Notes under the pieces: generated by a model
Database searches by the model: none
What the model was told of the DNA's origin: nothing
The model's input: the letters and a program-made list of their open reading frames with translations, nothing else
Program-made: the position numbers and the translations under genes
Shown: positions 24,577-36,754 of the stretch, one piece after another
How the letters are laid out: every line of letters starts with the position of its first letter
How positions within the stretch are numbered: the stretch's first letter is position 1
DNA from: Drechmeria coniospora
Lineage: Eukaryota > Ascomycota > Sordariomycetes > Hypocreales > Ophiocordycipitaceae
DNA: 64,000 nucleotides
Reading direction: 5' to 3'
Assembly (NCBI RefSeq): GCF_001625195.1
Contig: NC_054389.1
Location: 4,336,520 to 4,400,519 of the forward strand

Positions 24577-26223
24577 ATGAAAACACCCACCACCGCGGCG
24601 GCCTCGCTGCTGGCCGTGCTCGGCGCCCTGCCGCCCTGGGTGCAGGCTCAGGATGGCGAGGCCTGGTACAAGGCGCATCCGTCCATGGCCCGCATCAGCC
24701 TCGTGAACCAAGACTCGCATCAGATCATCGACGAGTTCGGCCGCACACGCTTCTTCCACGGAACCAATGTCGTCATGAAGGAGCCGCCGTGGTACCGCCC
24801 GTTCGAGTGGCAGCCCAGCCGCTCGTCCTTTGGCAAGAAGGACGTCGAGAACCTGCGGGACCTGGGCCTCAACGTCGTGCGCCTGGGCCACAGCTGGGCC
24901 GGCGCCGAGCCCGTGCGCGGCGAGTACAACCAGACGTTCCTGGACATCATGAAGCAGCAGACCAAGCTGGCCGAGGATCACGGCATCTACGTCCTCGTCG
25001 ACGTGCATCAGGACCTTCTCGCCCGGCAGCTGTGCGGCCACGGCGCACCAGACGTACGTGCTCCCATCCCCTCGCCCGCCCCTCGCCCCGGGACGGACGA
25101 ATCGTCCGTCCTGGTCGTGGTCGTGCCGAAGTAGGCGGGAAGACGAGCCGCAACGCCCGAGGCTGACGCGGGATTCTGCTTCGCGGCATGTTAGTGGTTC
25201 GTCAAGCCCGACTGGATGACGGGTTGGATGAAGTACCCCTTCCCCCTCAAGCTGTCGCCCTTCCCTACCGACGCAGAAGGCTTCCCGACGCCGGCCTCGA
25301 TCTGCAACACGGTCGACTGGGGCCTGAGCTACACCTCCAAGGCGGTCGGCAACGCCTTCGGCCGGCTGTACAACAACCACGACGGCCTCGGCGATGCCTT
25401 CGCCGCCTACTGGAGGAAGCTCGCGTCGGGCTACGCGAAGACGAAGAACGTGGTCGGCTACAACCTGCTGAACGAGCCGTGGGTGGGCGACACGTGGGCG
25501 GATCCGACCTTGCTCATCCCCGGCGTCGCTGACGGCAAGAACATGGAGGGGTTGTGGAACCGGGTGACTAAGCAGATCCGCACCGTCGACGACGACACCC
25601 TCGTCTGGTTCGAGGGCGCCACGCTCGACATCAACTCGGGCTTCAGCAACGTGCCGCTCGCCGACGGCTCCAAGTCGGTTCACTCCTACCACTACTACCG
25701 CCCGCCGCAGATCGGCTCCATTTCCAACACGCTCAAGAACCGGCACGAGGACAACGTGCGTCTCAAGACGGCCGGCGTCCTGACGGAGCTCGAGTTCTGG
25801 ATGGGCGACGATGCTCAGATGCAGCGTCTGGACGAGGCCATGACGGCGACGGACGAGCACATGGTCTCCTGGATCGGCTGGGCCTACGAGAACCTGTACA
25901 ACCGCACCTCGGGTGAGCCGCACCCGCCGCTGGCGAAGCACTACAGCCGCGCCTACCCCGCCGCCGTCGCCGGCACCCCTCTCGGCTTCGGCTTCGACGC
26001 CCGCTCGAGGACGTTCAAGTTGCGCTTCACCTCCAACCCGGCCATGCACGCGCCTACCGAGATCATCCTCCCCAGATCCCAGTTCCCCAACGGCTACAAC
26101 GTCCAGGTCCACCCCTTCGGCAGCCTCGTCTCGTTCCCGCGCGACCCCCGTACGCTGGCCTTGTTTACGTCGTCGAATTTGAAGTACGCGACGGAGATTA
26201 CTGTCGTGATTACTGCCAAATGA
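24577..26223 (+). CDS. Secreted GH5 glycosidase, endoglycoceramidase-like
   Basis: Two exons (24577-25053 and 25195-26223; 141-nt intron GTACGT...TAG, phase 0) give 501 aa. Residues 1 to about 24 form a signal peptide ending in VQA. The catalytic (beta/alpha)8 barrel follows, with FFHGTNVVMKEPPWY, GLNVVRLGHSWAGAEP and VLVDVHQDLLARQL. The acid/base Glu is E253 in LLNEPWVG and the nucleophile Glu is probably E357 in VLTELEFW. After about residue 410 a beta-rich C-terminal domain (RTFKLRFTSNP...) resembles the accessory domain of endoglycoceramidases. These enzymes cut the bond between oligosaccharide and ceramide in glycosphingolipids; fungal relatives include glucosylceramide- or sterylglucoside-cleaving hydrolases, so the substrate is uncertain. 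An N-glycosylation sequon (YNRTS) is present. I chose the start at 24577 because it begins the signal peptide; the in-frame upstream ATG at 24304 would add about 91 unlikely basic residues. Confidence 0.87.
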
Positions 26224-28571
26224 TGGCTTTCGTCGTTGGTGCATGTCTTTGTATTCCCTTCCATGGCCCCTCTGAACAATAATACAATAATACCCGTACG
26301 CATACCATCCGGGCCCATGCTCGTGCTACTGTACATGTACATGTGCAGTACCTATGGTATGTGATCGAGCCGTTTCACCGTGCTCGGCCGTCCACCATGC
26401 CTGTTGACGGGCTCATGCGACGAATCAAAATCCAAAGTGACTGGACAGAATTTCCCTCGGAAGACAGACATTTCCACGTCGAGCAAGGTTTCTTTGGGAC
26501 CGTCCCCAGGTAGTAGGCACACATCACTGCTGCACCGACGGCGGCAACATGGCACGCACAAGGTAGACCAAAAAAATGTGGTCCAGGGTAGGGTGGGCAG
26601 ATATGAATGGATATAGATAAGCAAGTATGCGATGCGTGTGTGTAGCAGTGGCAACAGGCGGGGGTCCGTGCCAATGTTCACGCTTGTTGATGTGTACTAT
26701 TGCGTGTACGAGTAGATGGTTCCGGTGTGTTGTGCGGTCATTGCGACGGCAGATGACTGGCTGTGCGCTTGTCAACATGCTGGCCAAAGTCCACGAGCAC
26801 TCTCAAAGACGGTCGTCCCTGTGACATTGACCCGGTCCACAGCACGTCAAGCACGCGCACCGACGGATGCAGTTCAGTGTTCGGAGTACTGTCCTCGTGC
26901 ATCTGGCGTGCACTGGGACCGCTACCATATCCGAGCGTACGGATCAGGACCAGAAATCATATGAGGCATCGTCGACTTTTTTCTGCTCTTTTCTTGCTCA
27001 ATTTGTCATCATTGTCCGTGCCCGAAACCCTCCGTCTCGAATCCGTCTAGCCTTCCAGGCCCGATCATTACCAGTCCCTCACTGCAACATTAATATTGCC
27101 AGTGGGCTGCAACAGAAAACAGGACAGCTCTTTGCGGACGATCAACATGTCCTCGTTGATCATCGAAGCGGTTGTCCAGGCCTTTGCGTGCGTTGAAGAA
27201 ATCAACAGTCGCTGACGTGACGTAATCACGAGAATATGACCTCATACCGATAGTGACACACGTGGCAAGCCTGCCTCTCGAAGTGGGAGGGAGTCGGGCC
27301 TTGTGAGCAGTTACGAAACGAACATTAATGAAGGACAGAATTTTAAAGTCCGTGTCGACGCTGGTATCTCGTACGTACTTAGCTCGCCTACACTACATAC
27401 ATGCACATCTCAATTATGGCACCGATGGCTCAACGTACAGCACTTATTTTTGCCTGCCCCATGCGCAAGTACATGCGGTGTACGGAGTACGGAGTGGATA
27501 GTTCCGCACAATAAAGGATGTTATGTATTGAGTAAGCATGCTCGCTAGTATACTGTATGGAAATGCAAGTACTCGCACTTGCACCCTAGCGAATGATAGA
27601 GAGCACCTGGGAATGGAGATGCGCAATAACGAAGGGGCCAGGATGAGAATGAACCCCCCTCGCGAAGGAGTAAACTTGTACGTACGGAGTAGAGAGGATG
27701 GGAATGGAGATGCTTACTGTACTAACAAAGGGGTCAAGGGACGAGAATGAACCCCTCGCGAAACCGGGGTCGGCTATGGTCACGTAGCCTCACGTATCCC
27801 CCACACCCCCGACCGCGGCCTGACTAATCGCAAGTAACGTGCGGAGTACGGAGTACTGTACTTTGAATGTACTGCAGACCGGGGTTGACTATCTGCTGAG
27901 CACATCGCCCGCTCGTTGCTGGCACGCATTCTTGCTTCAATTGGGCGCTAAATTACTCGATTGAGGGAGGACCCCCTGGGGGCCGGCGCGGCACGGCGCG
28001 GACATTGAAAAGTGCGAAAACCCGAGATGGACAGGGGGTGTGACGATTGGTAATTATTAATTATTAGTACGAACTCGCTCGTTTCGTGCCGGTAGTATTA
28101 CGGACGGAGTACTTGTAATAATGATATACTTAATGATATTGTGTGGCTCGCAAGCTGAATTTCGGAGTACACCAGTATTAATTCTTACTCCGCCACATGT
28201 GACTGTCCAACATGTATTATTGTTAGTTCCAGATGAGCATGTACTTGTAGGCACTTTCCACCACGGAGCAAGGACGACATATGGCAGGAGTATCGTCATG
28301 TGCATGTACCTTGAACCTGTACAGGGTCGTACGGAGTATTCCTTCGCAGGCGAACCGACTCCTTCCGATTTGCAAAGGTAGTATTGGGTAGGAGAAGTGC
28401 GCATGTTCGGAGTGCAGTACGTACTCGTAGAGAAAGTACATGTACAAGAGTACTTAAAAGTACGCATACATGTACATGTACTCCGTATTATAGTTGAAGT
28501 TGTAAATGAACTGGAACTGAGATTGTCCCAAGATTGATACCATACTCCGCACAAGTAATTGCACGCCTTAC

Positions 28572-28615
28572 TCCGTACTCCGTACTCCTTATATTTACGG
28601 AGTACGGAGTACGGA
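28572..28615. repeat. 17-bp perfect inverted repeat (hairpin)
   Basis: Left arm 28572-28588 (TCCGTACTCCGTACTCC) is the exact reverse complement of right arm 28599-28615, with a 10-base AT-rich loop. Both arms are made of tandem ACTCCGT units. Confidence 0.95.
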
Positions 28616-30029
28616 AAGCACGCAACCAGACCTTGTACTACAGGTACACCAGCCTGTACACCCAACATGTACACGCCTACCTGCACACCCAACATGTACA
28701 GATACAGCAGTGCTGCATTAGGTAATCACCAACTAACAAGCTGTCCCACGTTGGCGCCGCGCACGTGTACAGCTAGTAAGTACCTAGTACTCCGTACTGT
28801 GCAGCAATGGAAGTGTCAGCAAGTATCAAGCACTACTGGTGCCTACGGAGAGTATTTAACATACACATACTACTACCTAGGTAGTAGGTAGGTAATAGGC
28901 TTGTCGCTAGTAATACTTGTACCGTAAACTCCGTCCGCACACATCCAAGCACAGTTCCAGGCTGCACTGTTGCATTTTTCCCATACGGAGTAACTGTACG
29001 GAGTACACTTTGATTAATCAATAGTATTACTTGGCGGGTTCTGGATAAATACCCTTTACTTTTGTATACCGAGATACATTCAATGCGATGCTCATCATTT
29101 ATACTTTCTCGCTGTGCGGTGGGCTGTGGCGTCTGAGCGACGCTCGATCTGGGTGTCGAGGAGCCTCTCGATGCATGGAGGATTCATCAAAACGGTTTGA
29201 CACAGGTCCAACAACACATGAGGAATTGAGGGGCTTTGTCCCTGTTTCGCATCACAAATGCCTGCTTTCCTTCTTGCTCGTCTCCGACAATTTTTTAATT
29301 TTTTTTGGCCCGGAGCGAGGGGGGAATGGGAATTGAAGGTTCGGAATCGGAGAGCGACCATGTCCCCGGACACGGATGGATCCTCTGGCGCCCCACCCCA
29401 AACCTGGATGACCAGCGACGGCTTGGGCGTATTAGGTACCATGACGGATGAAGCCAAGGTGTACCGTTACGGCGCCAGTGCGCCCCCCAGGGTCCAGGGA
29501 GCCCCAGGCTGACGATGGCCGTTAGTACTAGGTAAAGGCACCTAAGTACCAAGGTAAGTACAGTACATTGGAGGTACCCAATAATTCCTGACTGCCTGCC
29601 CAATGCCCGGAGCGAAGGGAGGGGAGGCTGGTGAGACCCTGTACTTACATGCGGGTACGACTGCTCCGTACTCCGTACTACAAAATTACAGCAGCGGGCA
29701 CTGGAAAATACAAGCACCAAATCCACAAGCCTGAGGCAGTGCCATGTCAGCAACTCGCTTGCCGCCTGCCGTCATTGTCATGGCCAACCCTGCAAAGGTT
29801 GGATGACCTATCATCATTCATCATCAGCTGGCAGACGTGGGTGCATCACGCTGTTGTGCGTACTCTGTGCGGAGCACGGAGTAAGTATACGTCCAACAGG
29901 TACTTAAGTACGAGCCCTCGCAGGCAGTAGCAGGGAAGGTACCTATAGGAGCATTGAATATCACAACAGCGCGGCTGTGCAGGTACGAAAATAGTACTTG
30001 CACGGAGAAATGTATAATAATACTGCAAG

Positions 30030-30045
30030 TACTCCGTACGGAGTA
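30030..30045. repeat. 16-bp perfect palindrome
   Basis: TACTCCGTACGGAGTA reads the same on both strands. It is two TACGGAGTA units in head-to-head overlap. Confidence 0.95.
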
Positions 30046-30810
30046 TTACTATTTCTTGCACTCCATACTCCGTACTCCATAGAGCACTGCCCGTTCGTGG
30101 CTCTAGGTGTACTTGGTACCCAAGTCCGCTGTACAGTACACCTACAGTAGTTGTCCTGTACTCCGGCAGAAGGCAGGCATGCACCCACAGGTGCTCCGTA
30201 CTGTACAGTACTTACTTGTACACCAAGAAGTAGGTGCGCTACAAGTATAGACTTGAAGGAGTACTCACACGTACGGCGGACCGAGTAAGGAGACTTTAGG
30301 CGTGGAGCACTGTGTGAGTTACTTGCTCTCCGTACCTGTCCTTCGTACTTTCAACTGTTCAGTTCTCTTGGCGCATCTCCGGCGTGCCAGTGCGAAAAAC
30401 CAGGGGGGTTTGAGGAGCTGCCGTGTGCCCACGAGCCAATGAGACGAGCCGACGCGCCCTGTAACGCCTGCGACTGCCCGCCTCCGCGACCTATTCTCGT
30501 CTGTCCGTCGCACGCGCCATCCCAGCGTCCCGTCTTTCAACGCGAACCAGGGGCAGCGCATCGGAATACCAGATGGCGGCGTCGGAGATGCCAGCCGAGC
30601 TGCGTCATCCGAACCTCGACCCCCGACCACCACCGTGCTGGTGATGATGTCGACTTGTCATGGAGGCGGCCTTCGACCTGTTGCCCGTACGAGCTACTGA
30701 CCACCAAGAGTGTACCTAAAGGCAGGGCCTAGCATTGATGCGGGCTAGTACGTGTGCTGTGCGTGCGCTGAGGGCGAGTCGCGGACAGCAGCGTTCCCTG
30801 CGTGTGCGTG

Positions 30811-30845
30811 GCGGGGGGGAGGGGGGGGGGGAAGGGGAGGGGGAG
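30811..30845. repeat. G-rich tract
   Basis: Runs of 7, 11 and 4 G separated by single or double A on the plus strand; could form a G-quadruplex. Confidence 0.8.
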
Positions 30846-31667
30846 CGATTGATCGGTTCCAGCTGGGCAGCAATTGAGCCTCCCCCGGCAGCAACATCGT
30901 GCTCGCGACCAGCTTCTCTTGGCAGGGCCCGCGACGAAAATACATGTGGATGGAGAGACCTGCAGCGCGATGCATCATCCGTGCAGGCTTCCATAAGCGC
31001 AGGCCCCCGTTGCTGACGCTTATTCGCACTCGGGCTTGTGCGTCCGCACCCGCACTTTTTTTCGCTTTTGGTCGGATCCGCCGGGAACTAAGTAGAGGCG
31101 ACATGAAAGCTGGTCAGCGGCGACTGCTCGTCAACTGCTTCCCTGCTTGGCTCACGAGCGGTGCAGGTACCCTACCTACTGTCGTACCACCAGGGGGGTA
31201 CCTACCGTCATGGGTTGGTACGATGCCGACAGCGCCCAACCAGGGAACACGTACTTGGTCCCGCGGTACCTGCTGGCAGTTAAGGTGCTGGCGGTGTACC
31301 TTCCATACCACCTCGAGAAGGTACCTGCTCGTTGGCGGACGCGTCCCTGTCGGCAAAGGTACCCAGCGAGTCGTCGGCGGTACGAGCATCGGTTGGCACA
31401 AACTGCCGCTAGGTACTACTACCTCCAACGGTGTGTACAGTAATACTTGCTGTACGTACTAGCCAGTGTGTCAAGTCAAGTCCCCCCCGCCAGCACGTCC
31501 CGCAGCAAGTGGTACATGCCAATCGCCGGTAAATTTGTCTCTCCCATCCCAGGTGGCCGAGATTGGTCGTGCTCCAGTCGCTCCCCTCCCTCTCCCCTTT
31601 GTACCTGCTGGCTTGTTCTCGAGGAAACACGGCCAATCCTCGCCCTCTCACACTAGCATCCCACCCT

Positions 31668-31670
<3 letters not shown>

Positions 31671-31700
<30 letters not shown>
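31671..31700. repeat. (CGA)10 microsatellite
   Basis: Ten CGA units about 250 bases upstream of the flippase start, probably in its 5' UTR or promoter. Confidence 0.95.
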
Positions 31701-31701
<1 letters not shown>

Positions 31702-31953
31702 ATCTCCTCATCTCCTCGACCCGTCGGACGCCTTCATCCGCCGCATCATCGCTTGGTCCCCCGCCGAACCGCCGAGCTCGCTCGGTGATCCGTCCTCCCA
31801 TCGTCTCGCCCGCACCCGCCGTTCCCTCGCGAGGCACCTCCCGTTCCGTCGATTTCGTCGCCGCACCTCTCCCGCATCGTCCCGAGCCCGACACCTTACC
31901 CTGGCTGGCGACTTGGGGCTGAACGGGCGTTCGCCCGCGACTTCTCTCTCATC

Positions 31954-34900
31954 ATGACCTCACCGACGATCCCCGAGAACGGCGCCGACGCCGACGGTCG
32001 AAAGGTTCAAGCGACCCAACGGTCTCGATGGGCCACGCGGAAGATGACGGTCAAGAGCGGTCGCACCAAGCGCCTCTCGCTCTTGAACCGCATGCAGCAC
32101 CATCGACGCGCCGGGTCCAACGAGAAGCATTCCGCCGGCCATGGCGCCCACGAGCCTCCGCTCGGGGACCCCGTCGTCGAGGACCGCGACGACGGGGAGG
32201 ATCGCGACGAATCCTCGGATTCCGACGACAGCGAGGCCAAGACCACCCGCACCCTCTACTTCAACGTCCCCCTCCCCGACTACATGCTCGAGGACGGCCG
32301 CCCGATCAACAGCTTTCCCCGGAATAAAATCCGGACGGCCAAGTACACGCCGCTTTCCTTCATCCCCAAGAACCTGTGGTTCCAGTTTCACAACGTGGCC
32401 AACATCTTCTTCCTGTTTCTCGTCATTCTCGTCGTAGGTGGCCCCCCGATGCTCGAGCCCCGACTGTCGCGGACGCTGACCCCGGGTCGTGACAGGTGTT
32501 CCCCATCTTCGGCGGCGTCAACCCCGGCCTCAACGCCGTCCCCCTCATCTTCATCTTCATCGTCACCGCCATCAAGGATGCCGTCGAAGATTACCGAAGA
32601 ACGATTCTCGACATCGAGCTCAACAACGCGCCCGTGCACCGACTCCACAATTGGCACAATGTCAACGTCGAGGTCGACAGCGTCTCCGGGTGGAGGGCCT
32701 TCAAGAAGGCCACGTCGACCTTTTTCGGCTCCATCTGGCGTGCCATCCAGAGCCTGTGGTCCAAGAAGGCGAGGCAGGTCCGGGCCGAACGCAAGATGCG
32801 CAAGCTCAACCCCGCCGAGGAGGACGGCCGCCCGTCGCTCGACACTCTTCACACGACCCGGAGGTCGATACGCGAATCCCTGACCTCGCCCTTCTCCGAC
32901 CGCACCTCGTTCGCCTCGGCCCGCGAGGAATTTCAGATGACGCCCGTGCCATCCCCGACGGCGGCCGACGGCCATCCTCATCTCGAGTTCCAGCTGCCCG
33001 ACGACCAAGACGCCAGGCGCGCCTCGGCCATCCAGGCCATGACGTCGGATCTCATCAACTACCGCCGCGCGCCCGAAGGGGCCAAGTTCAAGCGCGACAC
33101 CTGGAAGAGCATCCAGGTCGGCGACTTCGTCCGCATCTACAACGACGACGAGCTGCCCGCCGATGTCATCATCCTCTCCACCTCGGACCCGGACGGCGCC
33201 TGCTACGTCGAGACCAAGAACTTGGACGGCGAAACGAACCTCAAGGTTCGCCAGGCTCTTCGCTGCGGACGCACCCTCCGCCACGCCCGCGACTGCGAGA
33301 GGGCCGAGTTCCGCATCGAGAGCGAGACTCCGCAGCCGAACCTCTACAAGTACAACGGCGCCATCCAGTGGGAGCAGCCCGTTCCCGGACACCCCGACGA
33401 GCCCGAGGAGATGAAGGAGCCCATCACCATCGACAACCTCCTGCTCCGCGGATGCAACCTGAGGAATACAGATTGGGTCCTCGGCGTCGTCGTCTACACC
33501 GGCCACGACACCAAGACCATGATGAACGCCGGCATCACGCCCAGCAAGCGATCCAGGATCGCCCGCGAGATGAACTTCAACGTCGTCTGCAACTTCGGCA
33601 TCCTCCTCATCATGTGCGTCCTCGCCGCCATCATCAACGGCGTCGCCTGGGCCAAGACGGACGCGTCCCTCTACTTCTTCGAGTTCGGCTCCATCGGTGG
33701 CACCGCCCCTATGAGTGGCTTCATCACCTTCTGGGCCGCCATCATCGTCTTCCAGAACCTGATCCCCATCTCCCTCTACATCACGCTCGAGATCGTCCGC
33801 ACGCTGCAGGCCATCTTCATCTTCAGCGACGTCGAGATGTACTACGAGAAGATTGACCAGCCGTGCATCCCCAAGTCGTGGAACATCTCCGACGACGTCG
33901 GCCAGATCGAGTACATATTCTCCGACAAGACCGGCACGCTGACCCAGAACGTCATGGAGTTCAAGAAGGCGACCATCAACGGCCAGCCGTACGGCGAGGC
34001 CTACACCGAGGCCCAGGCGGGCATGCAGAAGCGCCAGGGCCTCGACGTCGACAAGGAGACGGCGAGGATCCTGGCCGAGATCGCCGACGCCAAGGTCAGG
34101 GCACTCGAGGACCTTCGGAAGATCCACGACAACCCGTACCTTCACGACGAGGACGTCACCTTCATCGCGCCCGATTTCGTCGCCGACCTGGCCGGCGAGT
34201 CGGGGCAGGAGCAGAGGCAGTCCAACGAGGATTTCATGCTCGCCCTCGCCCTGTGCCACACCGTCATCGCCGAGCGGACGCCGGGCGATCCGCCGAGGAT
34301 GATCTTCAAGGCTCAGTCGCCCGACGAGGAAGCCCTCGTCTCGACCGCCCGCGACATGGGCTTCGTCGTCCTCGGCAACTCCAGCGACTCCATCAACCTC
34401 GAGGTGCTGGGCGAGGAGCGCCACTACCCGCTCCTCAACACCATCGAGTTCAACTCGAGCAGGAAGAGGATGAGCTCCATCGTGCGCATGCCCGACGGCA
34501 AGATCGTCCTGTTCTGCAAGGGCGCCGACTCCATCATCTACGCGCGCCTGAGGAGGGGCCTGCAGCAGCAGCTGAGGAAGCAGACGGCCGAGCACCTCGA
34601 GATGTTTGCCCGGGAGGGCCTGCGGACGCTCTGCATCGCCCGACGGGAGTTGACGGAGCAGGAGTACAAGGAATGGAAGGTGCAGCACGACGCCGCCGCC
34701 GCGGCGCTCGAGAACCGCGAGGAGAAGCTCGAGGCCGTGGCCGAGCTCATCGAGCAGGATCTGATGCTGCTCGGCGGCACCGCCATCGAGGATCGTCTCC
34801 AGGACGGCGTGCCCGACACCATCGCCCTGCTCGGCCAGGCCGGCATCAAGCTCTGGGTCTTGACCGGCGACAAGGTCGAGACGGCCATCAACATCGGCTT

Positions 34901-36754
34901 CTCCTGCAACCTGCTCAACAACGACATGGAGCTGATCCACATGAAGATTGACGAGGACGAGCTCGGCGAGACGAGCGACGACACCTTCCTCGACATGACG
35001 GAGAGCATCCTCGACGAGAACCTGGCCATCTTCGGACTCGATGGCGGCGACGAGGACCTCGCCCGGGCGAGGAAGACGCACGAACCGCCGGCGCCCACGC
35101 ACGGCCTCGTCATCGACGGCTTCACCCTCCGCTGGGCGCTCAACGACCGGCTGAAGCAGAAGTTCCTCCTCCTCGGCAAGCACTGCAAGTCCGTCCTGTG
35201 CTGCCGCGTGAGCCCCGCCCAGAAGGCTTCGGTCGTGGCCATGGTCAAGAACGGGCTGGACGTCATGACGCTGTCCATCGGCGACGGAGCCAACGACGTG
35301 GCCATGATCCAGGAGGCCGACGTCGGCGTCGGCATCGCCGGCGTCGAGGGCCGCCAGGCGGCCATGTCGTCCGACTACGCCATCGCCCAGTTCCGCTTCC
35401 TCCAGAGGCTCGTCCTCGTCCACGGCCGGTGGTCGTATCGACGCCTGGCCGAGAGCATCAGCAACTTCTTCTACAAGAACATGGTGTGGACCTTTGGCAT
35501 CTTCTGGTTCGAGATCTTCGCCGACTTCGACATGACGTACCTCTTCGACTACACGTACATCCTGATGTTCAACCTCTTCTTCACCTCGGTGCCCGTCGCC
35601 ATCATGGGCGTGCTGGACCAGGACGTCTCGGACAAGGTCTCGCTGGCCGTGCCCGAGCTCTACCGGCGGGGCATCGAGCGGCTCGAGTGGACGCAGCGCA
35701 AATTTTGGTGAGTGCACGACGGCTGGCTGACCGACCGCCGCGACCGCCGCCTCCCCTCCCTCCCCCCTCCCCCCTCGCCGGCCGGGAACGTGAGGGCTCG
35801 CTAACGGTGCTCGCGGGCAGGCTCTACATGATCGACGGCATCTACCAATCCGTCATGGTCTTCTTCATCCCCTACCTGCTCTTCGTCCCCTCCCGTCCGG
35901 TCTCGTCCAACGGGCTGGGTTTGGAGGACCGGTTGCGATTCGGAGCGTACATTGCGCACCCCGCCGTCGTGACGATCAACGGGTACATCCTCATCAACAC
36001 GTACCGTTGGGACTGGCTCATGCTGCTCGTCGTGGCCATCAGCGATCTCTTCATCTTCTTCTGGACGGGCATCTACACGTCCTTCCCGTCGTCGGGCTAC
36101 TTCTACAACACGGCCGCCCAGGTGTACGGCGAGCTGACCTTTTGGGCCACCTTCTTCATCGTGCCCGTCATCTGCCTCTTTCCGCGCTTCGCCATCAAGG
36201 CGATGCAGAAGGTGTACTGGCCGTACGACGTGGACATCATCCGGGAGCAGGAGAAGATGGGCAAGTTTGCCCACCTCTCGGCCGGCGAGGGCGACGGGCC
36301 CAACGCGGGCGATGACAAGAGCCAGAAATCTCGTTCGTCCAACAGCTCCAAGAAGGCAGCGAAGCACTTGGCTTACGGTAGTGTCGATGAAGACTTGCGG
36401 CCAATCTACCCGCCCTCGACGGCGACGCGCGCCACCATGCACAACCGCGCCCAGGACGGCAGCGACTCGACGAGCTTCACGCCGAACCGAATGTCGCTCG
36501 ACACGCCGCCGGTGAACTACATGTCCGACACGCCACCGCAGGGCAGGACGTCGATCGACCGCACGAGGCCGTCGTACGACCGGATGCGCATGTCGATGGA
36601 CCACATCAGGCCGAGCTACGAGGCCAGCGCCGACTTCACCTCGGCCGCGCGCCTGACGCGCATCGAATCCAGCGCGAGCCAGGACGTCCACACGGGCGGA
36701 CGAATCCGGTCCAGGCTGCGCGGTCTTTCGCTGACCAAGAAAGCCAATCATTAG
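31954..36754 (+). CDS. DNF1: Phospholipid-translocating P4-ATPase (Dnf1/Dnf2 type)
   Basis: Three exons (31954-32433, 32496-35707, 35821-36754) give 1541 aa. Introns are GTAGGT...CAG (62 nt) and GTGAGT...CAG (113 nt). P4-ATPase landmarks are all present: the N-terminal PhoLip_ATPase_N region (FNVPLPDY, NKIRTAKYTPLSFIPKNL), the actuator DGET loop at about residue 404, phosphorylation motif DKTGTLTQN with Asp637, KGADSIIY in the nucleotide domain, LTGDKVETA, and the hinge GDGANDVAMIQEAD near residue 1089, followed by the C-terminal membrane block. Acidic N-terminal and Ser-rich C-terminal tails, with many TP/SP sites, fit the Dnf1/Dnf2 group at the plasma membrane and endosomes, where they flip phosphatidylcholine and phosphatidylethanolamine inward with a Cdc50/Lem3 partner not seen here. 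The last exon carries the final transmembrane helices, so missing the second intron would truncate the protein. Dnf1 versus Dnf2 cannot be separated by eye. Confidence 0.95.

Larger units (their letters stand above)
26224..31953. other. 5.7-kb gene-free region with dense palindromes
   Basis: No convincing coding exons. TACGGAGTA and GTAC palindromes recur throughout, densest at 27.36-27.56, 28.08-29.01, 29.52-29.90 and 29.99-30.30 kb. It includes a 17-bp hairpin, a 16-bp palindrome, a G-rich stretch (30811-30845) and a cluster of GGTACC sites at about 31.16-31.40 kb. The last 400 bases are the leader of the flippase gene. Confidence 0.6.

Noticed and set aside
24541..26244. 567-codon minus-strand ORF across the GH5 gene
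   Set aside because: Antisense shadow; it spans the GH5 intron and shows no recognisable domain.
32388..35717. 1109-codon minus-strand ORF across the flippase gene
   Set aside because: It is antisense to the flippase and arises from strong third-position C/G bias; its translation is low-complexity Val/Leu/Asp/Glu-rich with no motif.
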